A DNA stretch of 64,000 nucleotides from the NCBI GenBank assembly GCA_017444385.1, contig JAFSWQ010000014.1, positions 149,435 through 213,434 on the forward strand, written 5' to 3'. Of the stretch, positions 1-7,268 are shown piece after piece. The translations under genes and the position numbers were made by a program. Source of the DNA: Clostridia bacterium. Its GTDB lineage: Bacteria > Bacillota > Clostridia > Christensenellales > CAG-1252. Positions within the stretch are counted from its first letter, which is position 1; each line of letters begins with the position of its first letter. Below the pieces are notes generated by a model. That model did no database searches. It saw only the letters and a list, made by a program, of their open reading frames with translations, and was not told the DNA's origin.

Positions 1-328
1 AAGTAAAAGGTATCTCGTAGTATTCGAGTACGCTTTGCAAAACGCCGTTTTCCCCTTCCCCGCCGTGGGTGGCGAGTAAAGCGCAGTCGAGCTTTATTCT
101 CTTACGGCCTATTTTTACACCGCCTTTGACAAAGGTTACGATTTTGCCCTTTTCCTCTTCGTAAGAGCGGAAAAACCGAGGCTCTTTTAGGCTCAAAGCC
201 ATTCCGCCTTTCATATATATCGGGATCAATTCGTATTCTTTCGGGAAGTAGTCCATCAGCTGAATCGCGGTTATTACGGATATTTCCCTCTCGAACGATC
301 TACCGCCGTAAAACAATCCTATATTCAT
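1..328 (-). CDS. ddl: D-alanine--D-alanine ligase, N-terminal part (cut by window edge)
   Basis: This is the first ~109 residues of a D-Ala-D-Ala ligase, the ATP-grasp enzyme that makes the dipeptide for peptidoglycan. The N-terminus MNIGLFYGGRSFEREIS carries the family signature GGxSxEhxxS near residues 8-16, and a later ATHGGEGENG segment matches the conserved HGxxGEdG loop. The rest lies off the left edge. The ATG at 326-328 follows a strong AGGAGG ribosome site that overlaps the stop of the upstream MurF-like gene, 14 nt away, so the two are co-transcribed. The pairing fits: this enzyme makes the substrate that a MurF ligase adds to the UDP-MurNAc-tripeptide. Confidence 0.9.
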   Translation of the reverse strand, partial: MNIGLFYGGRSFEREISVITAIQLMDYFPKEYELIPIYMKGGMALSLKEPRFFRSYEEEKGKIVTFVKGGVKIGRKRIKLDCALLATHGGEGENGVLQSVLEYYEIPFT

Positions 329-342
329 TATTTTCAACCCTC

Positions 343-1815
343 CTACATACAATACTCTTCGGGCAAGTTTGCCGTAATGAGCAACGCGTCCCCTTTCATC
401 AAAATATCCGCGTATAGTTTTTTGCATTCTTCCATATCCCCTACGCAATGGTATTCCACGCCGTCGAGTCCCGCGAGAAGAGCGCGCCTGTTTTTCAAAC
501 CGAGGATTATCACGACGTCGACTTTTTGGGATAAAAACCGAGCGAATTTCTCGTTTTCTTTGTCGTCGGTTTCGACGAAACCCGACGTCGTCACTATTTT
601 ACGACCCGGATACGTAGCGAGCAGCCTTACCGCGTCTTCCGCTCCGGACGGATTGACGTTGTAACCGTCGTCGATTATCCTCAATCCCGAAGAGGTCATT
701 CCTTCCAGCCTGTGAGGAACGGGTTTTACGAGTGGAATACTTTGCCTCACGTATTCCGCGCTTACGCCGAGGCTGATTGCTACCGTTATCGCAAGAGCGA
801 GATTATATACGTTATTCAACCCGAGTAATTCGGTTTCCACTTCGAAGGTTTCCCCGTCGAAAATATAGTCGAAAGCCGTACCGTAAACGTCCAAACGTTT
901 TATCCGTATATTCTCTTCTTTTACTTTTATCGCGTTAGGCGGAAGATCGTAATCGACCGAAGAGGAAACGAAGGCTTTTTCGGTGGCTTGAATAAGGGAT
1001 AACTTCTCCTTCGCAACGTTTTCAATCGAACCGAAAGTCTCTACGTGTTGAGCGGCAATAGAGGTCAATACTCCGATATTCGGCTTAAAAAGGTCGACGA
1101 GTTCCTTGATATCCCCCGTTTTCCGCGCGCCGAACTCGGCGACGAAAATCTTAACGTCCTCATCCATAGCCGAGACCGACGTCGCTATACCCAAAGGCGT
1201 GTTATAACTCTTTGGCGTAGCGTAGGTTTTCCCCTTTTCGGCAAGCAAAACCGAAAGCATATTCTTGACGGTCGTCTTGCCACCGCTCCCCGTGACCGCA
1301 ATAATAAGCGGATTCACCCTTTTCAGTTTCTCTTTGGCGGCGTCAAGATATCTTTTATTTTTGTTCTTGAAAAACGGTAAAGTGAAAGAGTTCGCGGCGA
1401 TAAGCAAAGGTAGCGTTAAACAAGCGACTCCGCCTAACGCGGTGGGAACAAATACGGTAAGTAACGCGCTAAGAACAAGTACGAGAATGCCGTAAGTAAC
1501 GGCTATGGTCTTCATCCTGCGTGTAAAATCCACGTTCACTTTTTTAAATACGACCGCCTTTACAACCACCGCCGCGAGGGAAGGCAAAAGCAAAACGAAG
1601 TAAAACGCGGCGTAATAATCGAGCGAAACGAACGCATAACAAATAAAACACGCCAACGCGTTCACACATAACGCCGCCGCGTCGATAGTCATACTCTTGG
1701 TTACGACCGAAAAGATCTCGCGATTTCGGTAATTTTTCAACTGCAACGCGCAAGAATAAAAATATCCGTGCGCGAGCGCGATACCTATAAATAAAAGCGA
1801 CAAAACGAAAAGCAT
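343..1815 (-). CDS. murF: MurF-like UDP-MurNAc-tripeptide:D-Ala-D-Ala ligase with N-terminal membrane domain
   Basis: 490 residues. The C-terminal two thirds are a Mur ligase: P-loop TGSGGKT at 175-181, EFGARKTGDI near 227-236, TSIAAQHVETFGS near 251-263, and DDGYNVNPSG matching the MurF DxYNxNP signature. The reaction would be ATP-dependent addition of D-Ala-D-Ala to the UDP-MurNAc peptide. Residues 1-150 are unlike classical MurF: in place of the soluble uridine-binding domain there are about five hydrophobic segments (roughly 2-18, 45-62, 68-90, 103-123, 126-147) followed by a basic stretch. The enzyme is therefore probably membrane-attached. It sits upstream of ddl, which supports MurF rather than another Mur ligase. 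Whether it replaces or supplements a normal MurF cannot be seen here. Confidence 0.85.
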   Translation of the reverse strand: MLFVLSLLFIGIALAHGYFYSCALQLKNYRNREIFSVVTKSMTIDAAALCVNALACFICYAFVSLDYYAAFYFVLLLPSLAAVVVKAVVFKKVNVDFTRRMKTIAVTYGILVLVLSALLTVFVPTALGGVACLTLPLLIAANSFTLPFFKNKNKRYLDAAKEKLKRVNPLIIAVTGSGGKTTVKNMLSVLLAEKGKTYATPKSYNTPLGIATSVSAMDEDVKIFVAEFGARKTGDIKELVDLFKPNIGVLTSIAAQHVETFGSIENVAKEKLSLIQATEKAFVSSSVDYDLPPNAIKVKEENIRIKRLDVYGTAFDYIFDGETFEVETELLGLNNVYNLALAITVAISLGVSAEYVRQSIPLVKPVPHRLEGMTSSGLRIIDDGYNVNPSGAEDAVRLLATYPGRKIVTTSGFVETDDKENEKFARFLSQKVDVVIILGLKNRRALLAGLDGVEYHCVGDMEECKKLYADILMKGDALLITANLPEEYCM

Positions 1816-1824
1816 ACTATCATT

Positions 1825-2487
1825 TTATGACGGCACTTCCGAAAAGGTTATCGCAAATTGTTTGACGAGAGTATAGTATCTTTTAGGATCGTCGAGAAAT
1901 GGGAAATGCCCCGCGTTTTCCATAATTACACCTCTTGACGAGGCTATCAAACGCAAGCATCTTTTATACATATATAAGGGCGTTTCCGCGTCGTTTTCAC
2001 CCCATATCAAAAGAGTGGGACAAGTTATTTTCGCCGCGGATCCGTCGAGATACTCGTTGACAACTTTAACGAAAGTCCCTTTCATCGCGCCCGTCAAGGC
2101 GCGATAGTCGCTTGAACCCGAGTTAGAAGAAAACCCCAACGCTTTTTTGATTTTATAGGATAACACTTTGAAATAATAAGAAGGTCTTCGCCTCGGTTTT
2201 AGCCCCGCCGCGTCGGTCAAAATAAGAGCTGCGACACGCGAGCTTTCGGCGAGTTTTATAGCCACCCTTCCCCCGAAAGAATGACCTACTACTACGACGT
2301 TTTCCATTTTATAGAATTCCATTAGCCTTCTTACGCCGGCAACGTAATAATCGAGATCGACCGGAATTGCGGGCGGCGGCGTTTTGCCGAAACCGAAGAG
2401 ATCTACCCTCGTAACTGTAAAACCTTTCAAAAACTCATCCGCTAAAATAAAAGCGTCTTTATTCGAACCCCAACCGTGTAAAAACAA
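1825..2487 (-). CDS. alpha/beta hydrolase; true start probably ATT at 2526
   Basis: An alpha/beta-hydrolase-fold protein with an oxyanion-hole HGWG motif, nucleophile elbow GHSFGG (serine nucleophile), a late Asp in WGENDAETP and a C-terminal His in NAGHFPF, giving a complete Ser-Asp-His triad. The substrate is unknown. The coordinates use the first conventional start (TTG at 2485-2487), but that leaves HGWG only three residues from the N-terminus, whereas relatives have 15-25 residues before it. The frame is open upstream to a TAA at 2539. An AAGGGGG ribosome site at 2534-2540 lies 7 nt before an ATT codon at 2524-2526, which would add 13 residues typical of the family. It lies between rimI and murF on the same strand, probably in one operon. 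Confidence 0.82.
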   Translation of the reverse strand: MFLHGWGSNKDAFILADEFLKGFTVTRVDLFGFGKTPPPAIPVDLDYYVAGVRRLMEFYKMENVVVVGHSFGGRVAIKLAESSRVAALILTDAAGLKPRRRPSYYFKVLSYKIKKALGFSSNSGSSDYRALTGAMKGTFVKVVNEYLDGSAAKITCPTLLIWGENDAETPLYMYKRCLRLIASSRGVIMENAGHFPFLDDPKRYYTLVKQFAITFSEVPS

Positions 2488-2563
2488 TATTTCGCTGCCG
2501 CTACCAACTCTCGTATGCGCTAAAATAGTTATACCCCCTTAACGCCCCTAAGCGGCGCGCAAA

Positions 2564-2998
2564 TCAATCGCGGTATAACCAATAAATCAGAGCGTCTTCT
2601 CCGTCCATATAATACTTCGGCCTCTTCCCAACGCAGACGAACCCCATACTTTCGTACAGCGAAACGGCTTTGAAATTGCTTTCGCGTACTTCAAGCGTGA
2701 CGTTTTTCGCGCCGAGATCGTAAGTCTTTTTAAGAAGGTCTTTCATCTCTTCTCGACCGAAGCCCCGCCCCTGAAACTCGGGCAATACCGCTACGTTCAT
2801 TATATGCGCTTCGTCGAAAACGTGTAAAAAGGAATAATACCCGACGTCTACGGAGTCGGAAGAAACTATATAAAAACAAGCGAGTTTATCAAGCAACTCG
2901 CTGACGAGCATTTCTTCGTTCCAAGGATCGTGAAAGCACTTTTTTTCCACTTCCGTCAAAAACGGAAGATCGGTAAGGACGGCGCGGCGAGAGGTCAT
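2564..2998 (-). CDS. rimI: ribosomal protein S18-alanine N-acetyltransferase RimI
   Basis: A GNAT acetyltransferase of 144 residues, the usual RimI size. The acetyl-CoA loop appears as LPEFQGRGFGREEM (the Q/RxxGxG/A motif), followed by the typical LEVRESNFKAVSLYESMGF motif and a C-terminal YYxDGEDALI segment characteristic of RimI. RimI acetylates the N-terminal alanine of ribosomal protein S18. The start codon overlaps the tsaB stop (ATGA), so translation is coupled. The tsaE-tsaB-rimI order is common in Firmicutes; tsaD, often next, is not in this window. Confidence 0.92.
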   Translation of the reverse strand: MTSRRAVLTDLPFLTEVEKKCFHDPWNEEMLVSELLDKLACFYIVSSDSVDVGYYSFLHVFDEAHIMNVAVLPEFQGRGFGREEMKDLLKKTYDLGAKNVTLEVRESNFKAVSLYESMGFVCVGKRPKYYMDGEDALIYWLYRD

Positions 2999-3567
2999 TT
3001 TTTCTCTTTCATCCTTTCCGCTTGGCTCTTTTTGAGATACAGAGGACGAAGCACTTCGTCGAATTCATTTTTGTTAATTATATCGAGAGCGCGTTCAACG
3101 AGATTTGCCGCAAAGTCAATATCGGATACGTCGTTTATACCCGAATAACGCGACTTTATCTTTTTAATCTCGGGAAGATCGTCTTTATAAACTTCCCCCG
3201 TTTCATCGCCGAAAGAATAGTAATAATAATCCTTCCGTGACGGAATAATTTTATAATCGTCTTTACTGCCTAATCCGTAAAAAGTGGCGATACCCGCTTT
3301 TTCTATGCCTAAAGCAAACGCGAGAGCGGAAACGAATGAAACGCCTATTCTTATGCCCGTAAACGAGCCGGGACCCACTACCGCGAACACCGCGTTCAAT
3401 TCTTTTTTATCCACTTGGGCTTTTTTCAGCACGCCCTCGGTAAAGGGAACGATACGCTCGGAAGTCTTGCCTTTCGCTTCTGAAGAAACGTCGTAAACGA
3501 TTTTACCGTCGTTATAGACCACGGCGAAAGAGCTGTCGTAAGTGGTGTCAATTATCAAAAACTTCAT
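2995..3567 (-). CDS. tsaB: tRNA N6-threonylcarbamoyladenosine biosynthesis protein TsaB
   Basis: 190 residues. It has the ASKHA-fold start ([11 protein letters not shown]) and the diagnostic VGPGSFTGIRIG at residues 64-75. TsaB is the non-catalytic partner that dimerises with TsaD and, with TsaE, transfers the threonylcarbamoyl group to A37 of ANN-decoding tRNAs. It is shorter than the Bacillus protein (about 230) because the C-terminal half is compact, which is common in clostridia. The start overlaps the end of tsaE by 20 nt and the stop overlaps the rimI start, so it belongs to one operon driven by the promoter before tsaE. Confidence 0.92.
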   Translation of the reverse strand: MKFLIIDTTYDSSFAVVYNDGKIVYDVSSEAKGKTSERIVPFTEGVLKKAQVDKKELNAVFAVVGPGSFTGIRIGVSFVSALAFALGIEKAGIATFYGLGSKDDYKIIPSRKDYYYYSFGDETGEVYKDDLPEIKKIKSRYSGINDVSDIDFAANLVERALDIINKNEFDEVLRPLYLKKSQAERMKEKK

Positions 3568-3967
3568 TTATACATATTCTCCTTTCATCGTCGCCCGCGT
3601 AGTCGAAGTCCACCTTATAGACTTTAGCGCCGTAAAAACTTTCCGCAACGCTCCACTCGATAAGGCAAACCGATTTTTCTTCGCCGTAGTATTCGTCAAA
3701 GCCGAGGTCTACGTCTTCGCCCTCGCCTAACCTGTACATATCGAAGTGATAAAGTTTTAATCTGCCCTGATACTCGTTCATCAACGTAAAAGTGGGGCTG
3801 GTCACCACGTCGGTTATACCCAACCCTTCGGCGACACCCTTTGTGAAAGTAGTCTTGCCCGCGCCGAGCGTACCCGAAAGCAAAACGACTTCGCCGCCCG
3901 TTAGTTTCTCGGCGAAACGCTTGCCCAATTCAATAGTTTCGTTTGACGAATGAGTGAGGTATTCCAT
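3548..3967 (-). CDS. tsaE: tRNA threonylcarbamoyladenosine biosynthesis ATPase TsaE
   Basis: 139 residues from the chosen ATG (3965-3967). Walker [10 protein letters not shown] is at residues 32-40, followed by the TsaE motif [11 protein letters not shown] and LYHFDMYRL. TsaE is the small P-loop ATPase that resets the TsaBD complex in t6A synthesis. A longer reading from a TTG at 4003 is rejected because a TTGCAA-17-TATAAT promoter occupies 3975-4003 and would lie inside it. The ATG begins only 7 nt after the -10 box with at most a weak AAGG in between, so the message is probably leaderless or nearly so. First gene of the tsaE-tsaB-rimI operon. Confidence 0.92.
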   Translation of the reverse strand: MEYLTHSSNETIELGKRFAEKLTGGEVVLLSGTLGAGKTTFTKGVAEGLGITDVVTSPTFTLMNEYQGRLKLYHFDMYRLGEGEDVDLGFDEYYGEEKSVCLIEWSVAESFYGAKVYKVDFDYAGDDERRICINEVFDN

Positions 3968-3974
3968 AGCCTTA

Positions 3975-4003
3975 ATTATAAACCCAAACCCCGCTTTTTG
4001 CAA
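3975..4003 (-). promoter_or_regulatory. sigma-A-type promoter for tsaE operon
   Basis: Read on the minus strand: TTGCAA at 3998-4003, 17 nt, TATAAT at 3975-3980. The -10 ends 7 nt before the tsaE ATG, so transcription should start at or next to the start codon. Confidence 0.65.
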
Positions 4004-4082
4004 ATAAAAAAATCCAAAAAGTTCTTTTGAAGGTCAATCGAAGAAGCAAAACGCAAATATTACAAAATATGTCGTTTTTCGT

Positions 4083-4111
4083 TTGTAAATAGACGGATTT
4101 TCCTGTATAAT
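4083..4111 (+). promoter_or_regulatory. sigma-A-type promoter giving a leaderless ribU-like mRNA
   Basis: TTGTAA at 4083-4088, 17 nt, TATAAT at 4106-4111. Six nucleotides separate the -10 from the ATG at 4118, so the expected +1 is the A of the start codon. No ribosome site and no FMN riboswitch fit in the gap. Confidence 0.7.
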
Positions 4112-4117
4112 TAAATC

Positions 4118-4921
4118 ATGAACGAATACGAAAACAATGAAAACAACGTAAATAACGAAGAGTCGTCTAACATCGACGAAACGCTCGATTTGGAAAACGG
4201 CGAAACCGAAGACGAAGAAAACGCTTTCAATAGCAGCGAAGCAAATGCCGAGGTTAAATCCGAATCGGACGAATCGAGCGAAAGAGATTTGCCTAAAAAG
4301 CGTAAACAAGCGATTAGGATAACGAAAAAACTTGCCTTGACCGCCGTTCTTTCGGGGTTGGCTTTCGGGCTTTATATGCTTGGACCTCTTTGCAAATTAC
4401 CGCTTATTTTCCCCTCGTTTTTGGATTTACAATTTTCCGAATTGCCCGCGCTTATCGGCGGCTTTGCGTTAGGTCCCGCTTACGGAGCGTTGATAATCAT
4501 TATTAAATGCGCGCTTAAACTTCCCATGTCCTCAACGGCGTTCACGGGCGAGTTATGCGACGCGCTTTTGGGGCTTGCGTTCGTACTCCCCGCAAGCATA
4601 TTCTATCGTTTCTACAAGACGAAGAAGGGCGCCGCGCTATCCATACTTATAGGTTCGGTCGTTTGCGTAGCTACCGCGCTCTTACTCAATCGCTTCGTGA
4701 TAGTCCCCACCTACGTCAAACTGTTCTTCAAAGGAGAATGGAGCCCCCTCGTAGGTATGCTTACGACCTTGTTCCCAAAAATCACGCAAGAGAATTTTTA
4801 CAATTATTACTTATGGGGTTCGGTGCTTCCCTTCAACGTTTTGAGATGCCTTATAACCTCGCTCGTAACGTTTTTGGTGTACAAGAGGGTATCGAAATTA
4901 TTCAAGAAATTCACGGGTTGA
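4118..4921 (+). CDS. ECF transporter S component, RibU-like (riboflavin), with long acidic N-terminus
   Basis: 267 residues. From about residue 68 on it is a six-helix S component of an energy-coupling factor vitamin transporter. The block FPSFLDLQFSELPALIGG and FALGPAYGALI matches the RibU family, so riboflavin is the likely substrate; RibU works with the shared EcfT/EcfA module encoded elsewhere. Residues 1-65 are an unusual cytoplasmic extension very rich in Asn, Glu, Ser and Asp, ending in a basic stretch (KKRKQ) before the first helix; normal RibU proteins are about 190 residues. No FMN riboswitch precedes the gene, and the ATG sits 6 nt after a -10 box, so the mRNA is predicted to be leaderless. 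A terminator follows. Confidence 0.82.
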   Translation: MNEYENNENNVNNEESSNIDETLDLENGETEDEENAFNSSEANAEVKSESDESSERDLPKKRKQAIRITKKLALTAVLSGLAFGLYMLGPLCKLPLIFPSFLDLQFSELPALIGGFALGPAYGALIIIIKCALKLPMSSTAFTGELCDALLGLAFVLPASIFYRFYKTKKGAALSILIGSVVCVATALLLNRFVIVPTYVKLFFKGEWSPLVGMLTTLFPKITQENFYNYYLWGSVLPFNVLRCLITSLVTFLVYKRVSKLFKKFTG

Positions 4922-4934
4922 ACATATCGAAAAG

Positions 4935-4972
4935 ATCTCGTTTGCGTAATAAAACGGGATTTTTCTTTTTTT
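4935..4972 (+). terminator. Rho-independent terminator after ribU-like gene
   Basis: Stem arms 4935-4943 and 4952-4960 (9 bp with one U-G pair), an 8-nt loop, then TTTTCTTTTTTT. Confidence 0.75.
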
Positions 4973-5013
4973 ATTAAAAAATAAAACAAAACTACTCTTT
5001 ATGGAAAATTTTG

Positions 5014-5022
5014 TGATATAAT
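5014..5022 (+). promoter_or_regulatory. extended -10 promoter for Fe-alcohol dehydrogenase
   Basis: TGaTATAAT at 5014-5022 is an extended -10 box with no convincing -35. The leader is about 20 nt and contains GGAGGTG at 5039-5045, just before the ATG at 5049. Confidence 0.6.
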
Positions 5023-5048
5023 ATATAGTATCTTTACGGAGGTGTGAT

Positions 5049-6260
5049 ATGAATGCTTTGAAAAAGTGTTGTTACAGAACTTACCAAAAAATAATGTACG
5101 TTGCCGAATACTTTATGCCTTGGCCGGAAGCCGAGACTTTGAAAGGTTCGGGTTCTTTGATGAAAATGCCCGAATGGTTGAAGTCCCACGGTAGAAAGAG
5201 CGTTCTCATCGTTACCGATTCGGTATTGGCGGGATTCGGTTACAGCGGTAAACTTGCCGACGGTTTGACCGAGGCGGGTATTAAAGCCGTCGTTTACGAC
5301 AAAGTCGTCCCCAACCCCACTATAGACAATATCGAAGAGGGCTTGAAAATATATAAAGAGAATCAATGCGATTGTATAGTCGCTTTGGGCGGCGGTTCCC
5401 CCATGGACTGCGCGAAAGGTATCGGTTGCCGCGTCGCTTGCCCCAAGAAACCCATCGAAAAGATGAAGGGTACGCTGAAAGTCGGCCATAAACTTCCCCC
5501 TCTCTACGCTATTCCCACGACTGCGGGAACGGGTAGCGAAGTAACCTTGGCTGCGGTCATTTCCAACCCCGCGAAGCAGGAAAAATATCCCATCGAGGAT
5601 CCCGTCGTTATACCTCGTTATATAGTATTCGATCCTCAACTCACCATCGGTCTTCCCCCTCACGTCACTTCCACTACGGGTATGGACGCATTGACTCACG
5701 CGGTAGAGGCGTTTATCGGTAAATCGAACACCTCCGCTACCAAGAAGCAAGCCATCGAAGCCACCCAACTCGTATTTAAGTATTTGAAGAGAGCGTTCGA
5801 CAACGGTCAGGATATCGAGGCGAGAGAGCAAATGCAAAGAGCCGCTTGGTTGGGCGGTAAAGCCTTTACGAGAGCGTACGTGGGTTACGTTCACGCCGTC
5901 GCTCACGCTTTGGGCGGTTTTTACGGAGTGCCTCACGGCTTGGCAAACGCAGTCGCTCTTCCCTACGTTTTGAAGAAATTCGGCGCTTCCGCTTATAAGA
6001 AACTCGCCATCCTCGCCGACGCGGTAGGTATCACGGGCGCGGACAACAAAGAAAAAGCCGAAAAATTCATCGCTGCTATCGAAGACCTTAACAAGTCGAT
6101 GAACATTCCCAACAAGATCGAAGGAAGATGGACAATCAAAGACGAAGATATCGATAGACTCGTCGATCACGCAATAAAGGAAGCAAATCCTTTGTACCCC
6201 GTTCCCACCATCTTCGACAAAGAGGATATAAAGGAATTGTTCTTGGCGGTAAAGGGTTGA
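5049..6260 (+). CDS. iron-containing (group III) alcohol dehydrogenase
   Basis: 403 residues, Fe-ADH family: an NAD(P)-dependent oxidoreductase acting on primary alcohols or aldehydes in fermentation. The nucleotide-binding GGGSPMD is at 114-120 and TTAGTGSE at 157-164. The four metal ligands are predicted as D213, H217, H282 and H296, with the same spacing as FucO for the first pair (4) and the last pair (14). A 45-residue N-terminal segment with aromatic residues (YFMPWPEAE) precedes the Rossmann part and is typical of one clostridial Fe-ADH subgroup. The substrate (butanol, 1,3-propanediol or other) cannot be told. It is monocistronic with its own extended -10 promoter, a GGAGGTG ribosome site and a terminator. 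Confidence 0.9.
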   Translation: MNALKKCCYRTYQKIMYVAEYFMPWPEAETLKGSGSLMKMPEWLKSHGRKSVLIVTDSVLAGFGYSGKLADGLTEAGIKAVVYDKVVPNPTIDNIEEGLKIYKENQCDCIVALGGGSPMDCAKGIGCRVACPKKPIEKMKGTLKVGHKLPPLYAIPTTAGTGSEVTLAAVISNPAKQEKYPIEDPVVIPRYIVFDPQLTIGLPPHVTSTTGMDALTHAVEAFIGKSNTSATKKQAIEATQLVFKYLKRAFDNGQDIEAREQMQRAAWLGGKAFTRAYVGYVHAVAHALGGFYGVPHGLANAVALPYVLKKFGASAYKKLAILADAVGITGADNKEKAEKFIAAIEDLNKSMNIPNKIEGRWTIKDEDIDRLVDHAIKEANPLYPVPTIFDKEDIKELFLAVKG

Positions 6261-6289
6261 TAAAACCTACCGTTTGAATTAACGCTATT

Positions 6290-6353
6290 AAAAGGCTGTA
6301 AAAACGCGCTCGCCTAAACGCGGGGACTTGTAAAACGTTTTTGCGGCCTTTTT
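6290..6353. terminator. long bidirectional terminator stem with GGCTGT seed
   Basis: Arms 6290-6306 and 6336-6352 pair over 17 bp with two U-G wobbles on the plus strand; both ends carry A/T tracts, so it can stop transcription from either side. It lies between the Fe-ADH gene and a minus-strand ORF. The left arm begins AAAAGGCTGTAAAA, the seed shared with the larger palindromic elements at 37.2 and 47.5 kb. Confidence 0.75.
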
Positions 6354-6633
6354 ATACGTACGACCTTCTTCTTTTCAGTTCCTCCATTATCGAGTCGAGA
6401 GGGGTATCGGTAGCGAGCCGACAATATATATCGAGATCGGCGGTGACCAATACTTCCTTTCCCTCTCTTTTTTCAAGTTCCTCTTTTATTTTCAAAAGAG
6501 CCTCTATCCTCTTCGAGCGGGAAGCGATGGGGGTGAGCAACACGCCTGCAAGCGCAAAACTATCGCTTTCCTTTATCCTTACGTCAACGCATAATTCTTT
6601 CAAAACGTCAATTTCTTGGTATTCCGCTATCAT
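6352..6633 (-). CDS. small hypothetical protein (93 aa)
   Basis: A minus-strand ORF of 93 residues that I do not recognise. It is rich in Glu, Lys and Leu, with an amphipathic stretch in the middle (KRIEALLKIKEELEKREGK) and the end VLVTADLDIYCRLATD, a beta-alpha pattern that looks protein-like. It ends exactly at the edge of the bidirectional terminator at 6290-6353, as a real gene would. Against it: no clear ribosome site precedes the ATG at 6631-6633, a terminator for rsfS stands just upstream, and no convincing promoter was found between. A 113-residue ORF on the other strand overlaps it. Confidence 0.4.
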   Translation of the reverse strand: MIAEYQEIDVLKELCVDVRIKESDSFALAGVLLTPIASRSKRIEALLKIKEELEKREGKEVLVTADLDIYCRLATDTPLDSIMEELKRRRSYV

Positions 6634-6668
6634 ACTTAAAGTATGGACGGATAACGCGTTTTTAATCG

Positions 6669-6697
6669 AAAAAAGGTCGTAAACAACTTACGACCTT
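6669..6697 (-). terminator. Rho-independent terminator after rsfS
   Basis: On the minus strand a perfect 10-bp stem (arms 6688-6697 and 6673-6682), a 5-nt loop, then a T run from 6674 to 6669. Confidence 0.85.
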
Positions 6698-6724
6698 AAA
6701 CGATTACTGAAAACCATTGGCGAT

Positions 6725-7090
6725 TTATACGCCCATATAATACTTGACGTTGCTGTTATCCGGCTCCGCCCAAAGTTTCTCAAACTTATAAAACTCTCTC
6801 ATCTCGGTATGGAAAATGTGAACTATTACCAAACCGTAGTCCATTACTATCCATTTGCCGTCCTTTTCGCCGTCGATACGAGTAACGTAGATATCCATAT
6901 CTTCTAAAACTTCTTGGATATGTTCGCATACGCCTTTTGCGACCTGCGCGTTACGAGCGGTACATACGACGTAATAGTTGGTCAAGGAAGTCTTTTGGGT
7001 AACGTCGATGGTAAGAATGTTAGAAGTTTGTTTTTCACCTATAATTTTGCAAATCTCGTTTGCCAGATCAAGCGATGTGATTTGTTCCAT
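6725..7090 (-). CDS. rsfS: ribosomal silencing factor RsfS
   Basis: 121 residues from the ATG at 7088-7090, chosen because AAGGAG stands 6 nt upstream; a longer reading from 7183 has no such site. RsfS binds L14 on the large ribosomal subunit and blocks subunit joining in starvation. The family pattern is clear: ILTIDVTQKTSLTNYYVV, then DGEKDGKWIVMDYG and VIVHIFHTEMREFYKFEKLW. It lies downstream of the nadD-yqeK fusion, the usual Firmicute order, and is followed by a strong terminator. Confidence 0.93.
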   Translation of the reverse strand: MEQITSLDLANEICKIIGEKQTSNILTIDVTQKTSLTNYYVVCTARNAQVAKGVCEHIQEVLEDMDIYVTRIDGEKDGKWIVMDYGLVIVHIFHTEMREFYKFEKLWAEPDNSNVKYYMGV

Positions 7091-7268
7091 TTCTTCTCCT
7101 TTGTTTTCGGTAATTCCGAAACCTTTCCTATATAATAACCTATTTTCCTTAAAAAATGTTAAAAAACCGAAAATCTTTAACATTTCTTAATAATTCCATT
7201 GTGCAATAATCAACGGATTTTTTTATAGTCTAAACGGAAAATTCGACTGGTTTCTCAATAAACACCCG

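Noticed and set aside
3548..4003. Longer TsaE from the TTG at 4003
   Set aside because: The extra 12 residues are unlike the family and would cover the promoter.
4012..4117. FMN riboswitch upstream of the ribU-like gene
   Set aside because: The gap is about 100 nt, lacks the conserved FMN elements and contains the promoter right next to the ATG, so no leader exists.
5034..6170. 378-residue minus-strand ORF opposite the Fe-alcohol dehydrogenase
   Set aside because: It is a shadow of a well-supported gene, has no ribosome site, and its sequence is the low-order Phe/Arg/Val-rich kind produced by reading this genome's codons backwards.
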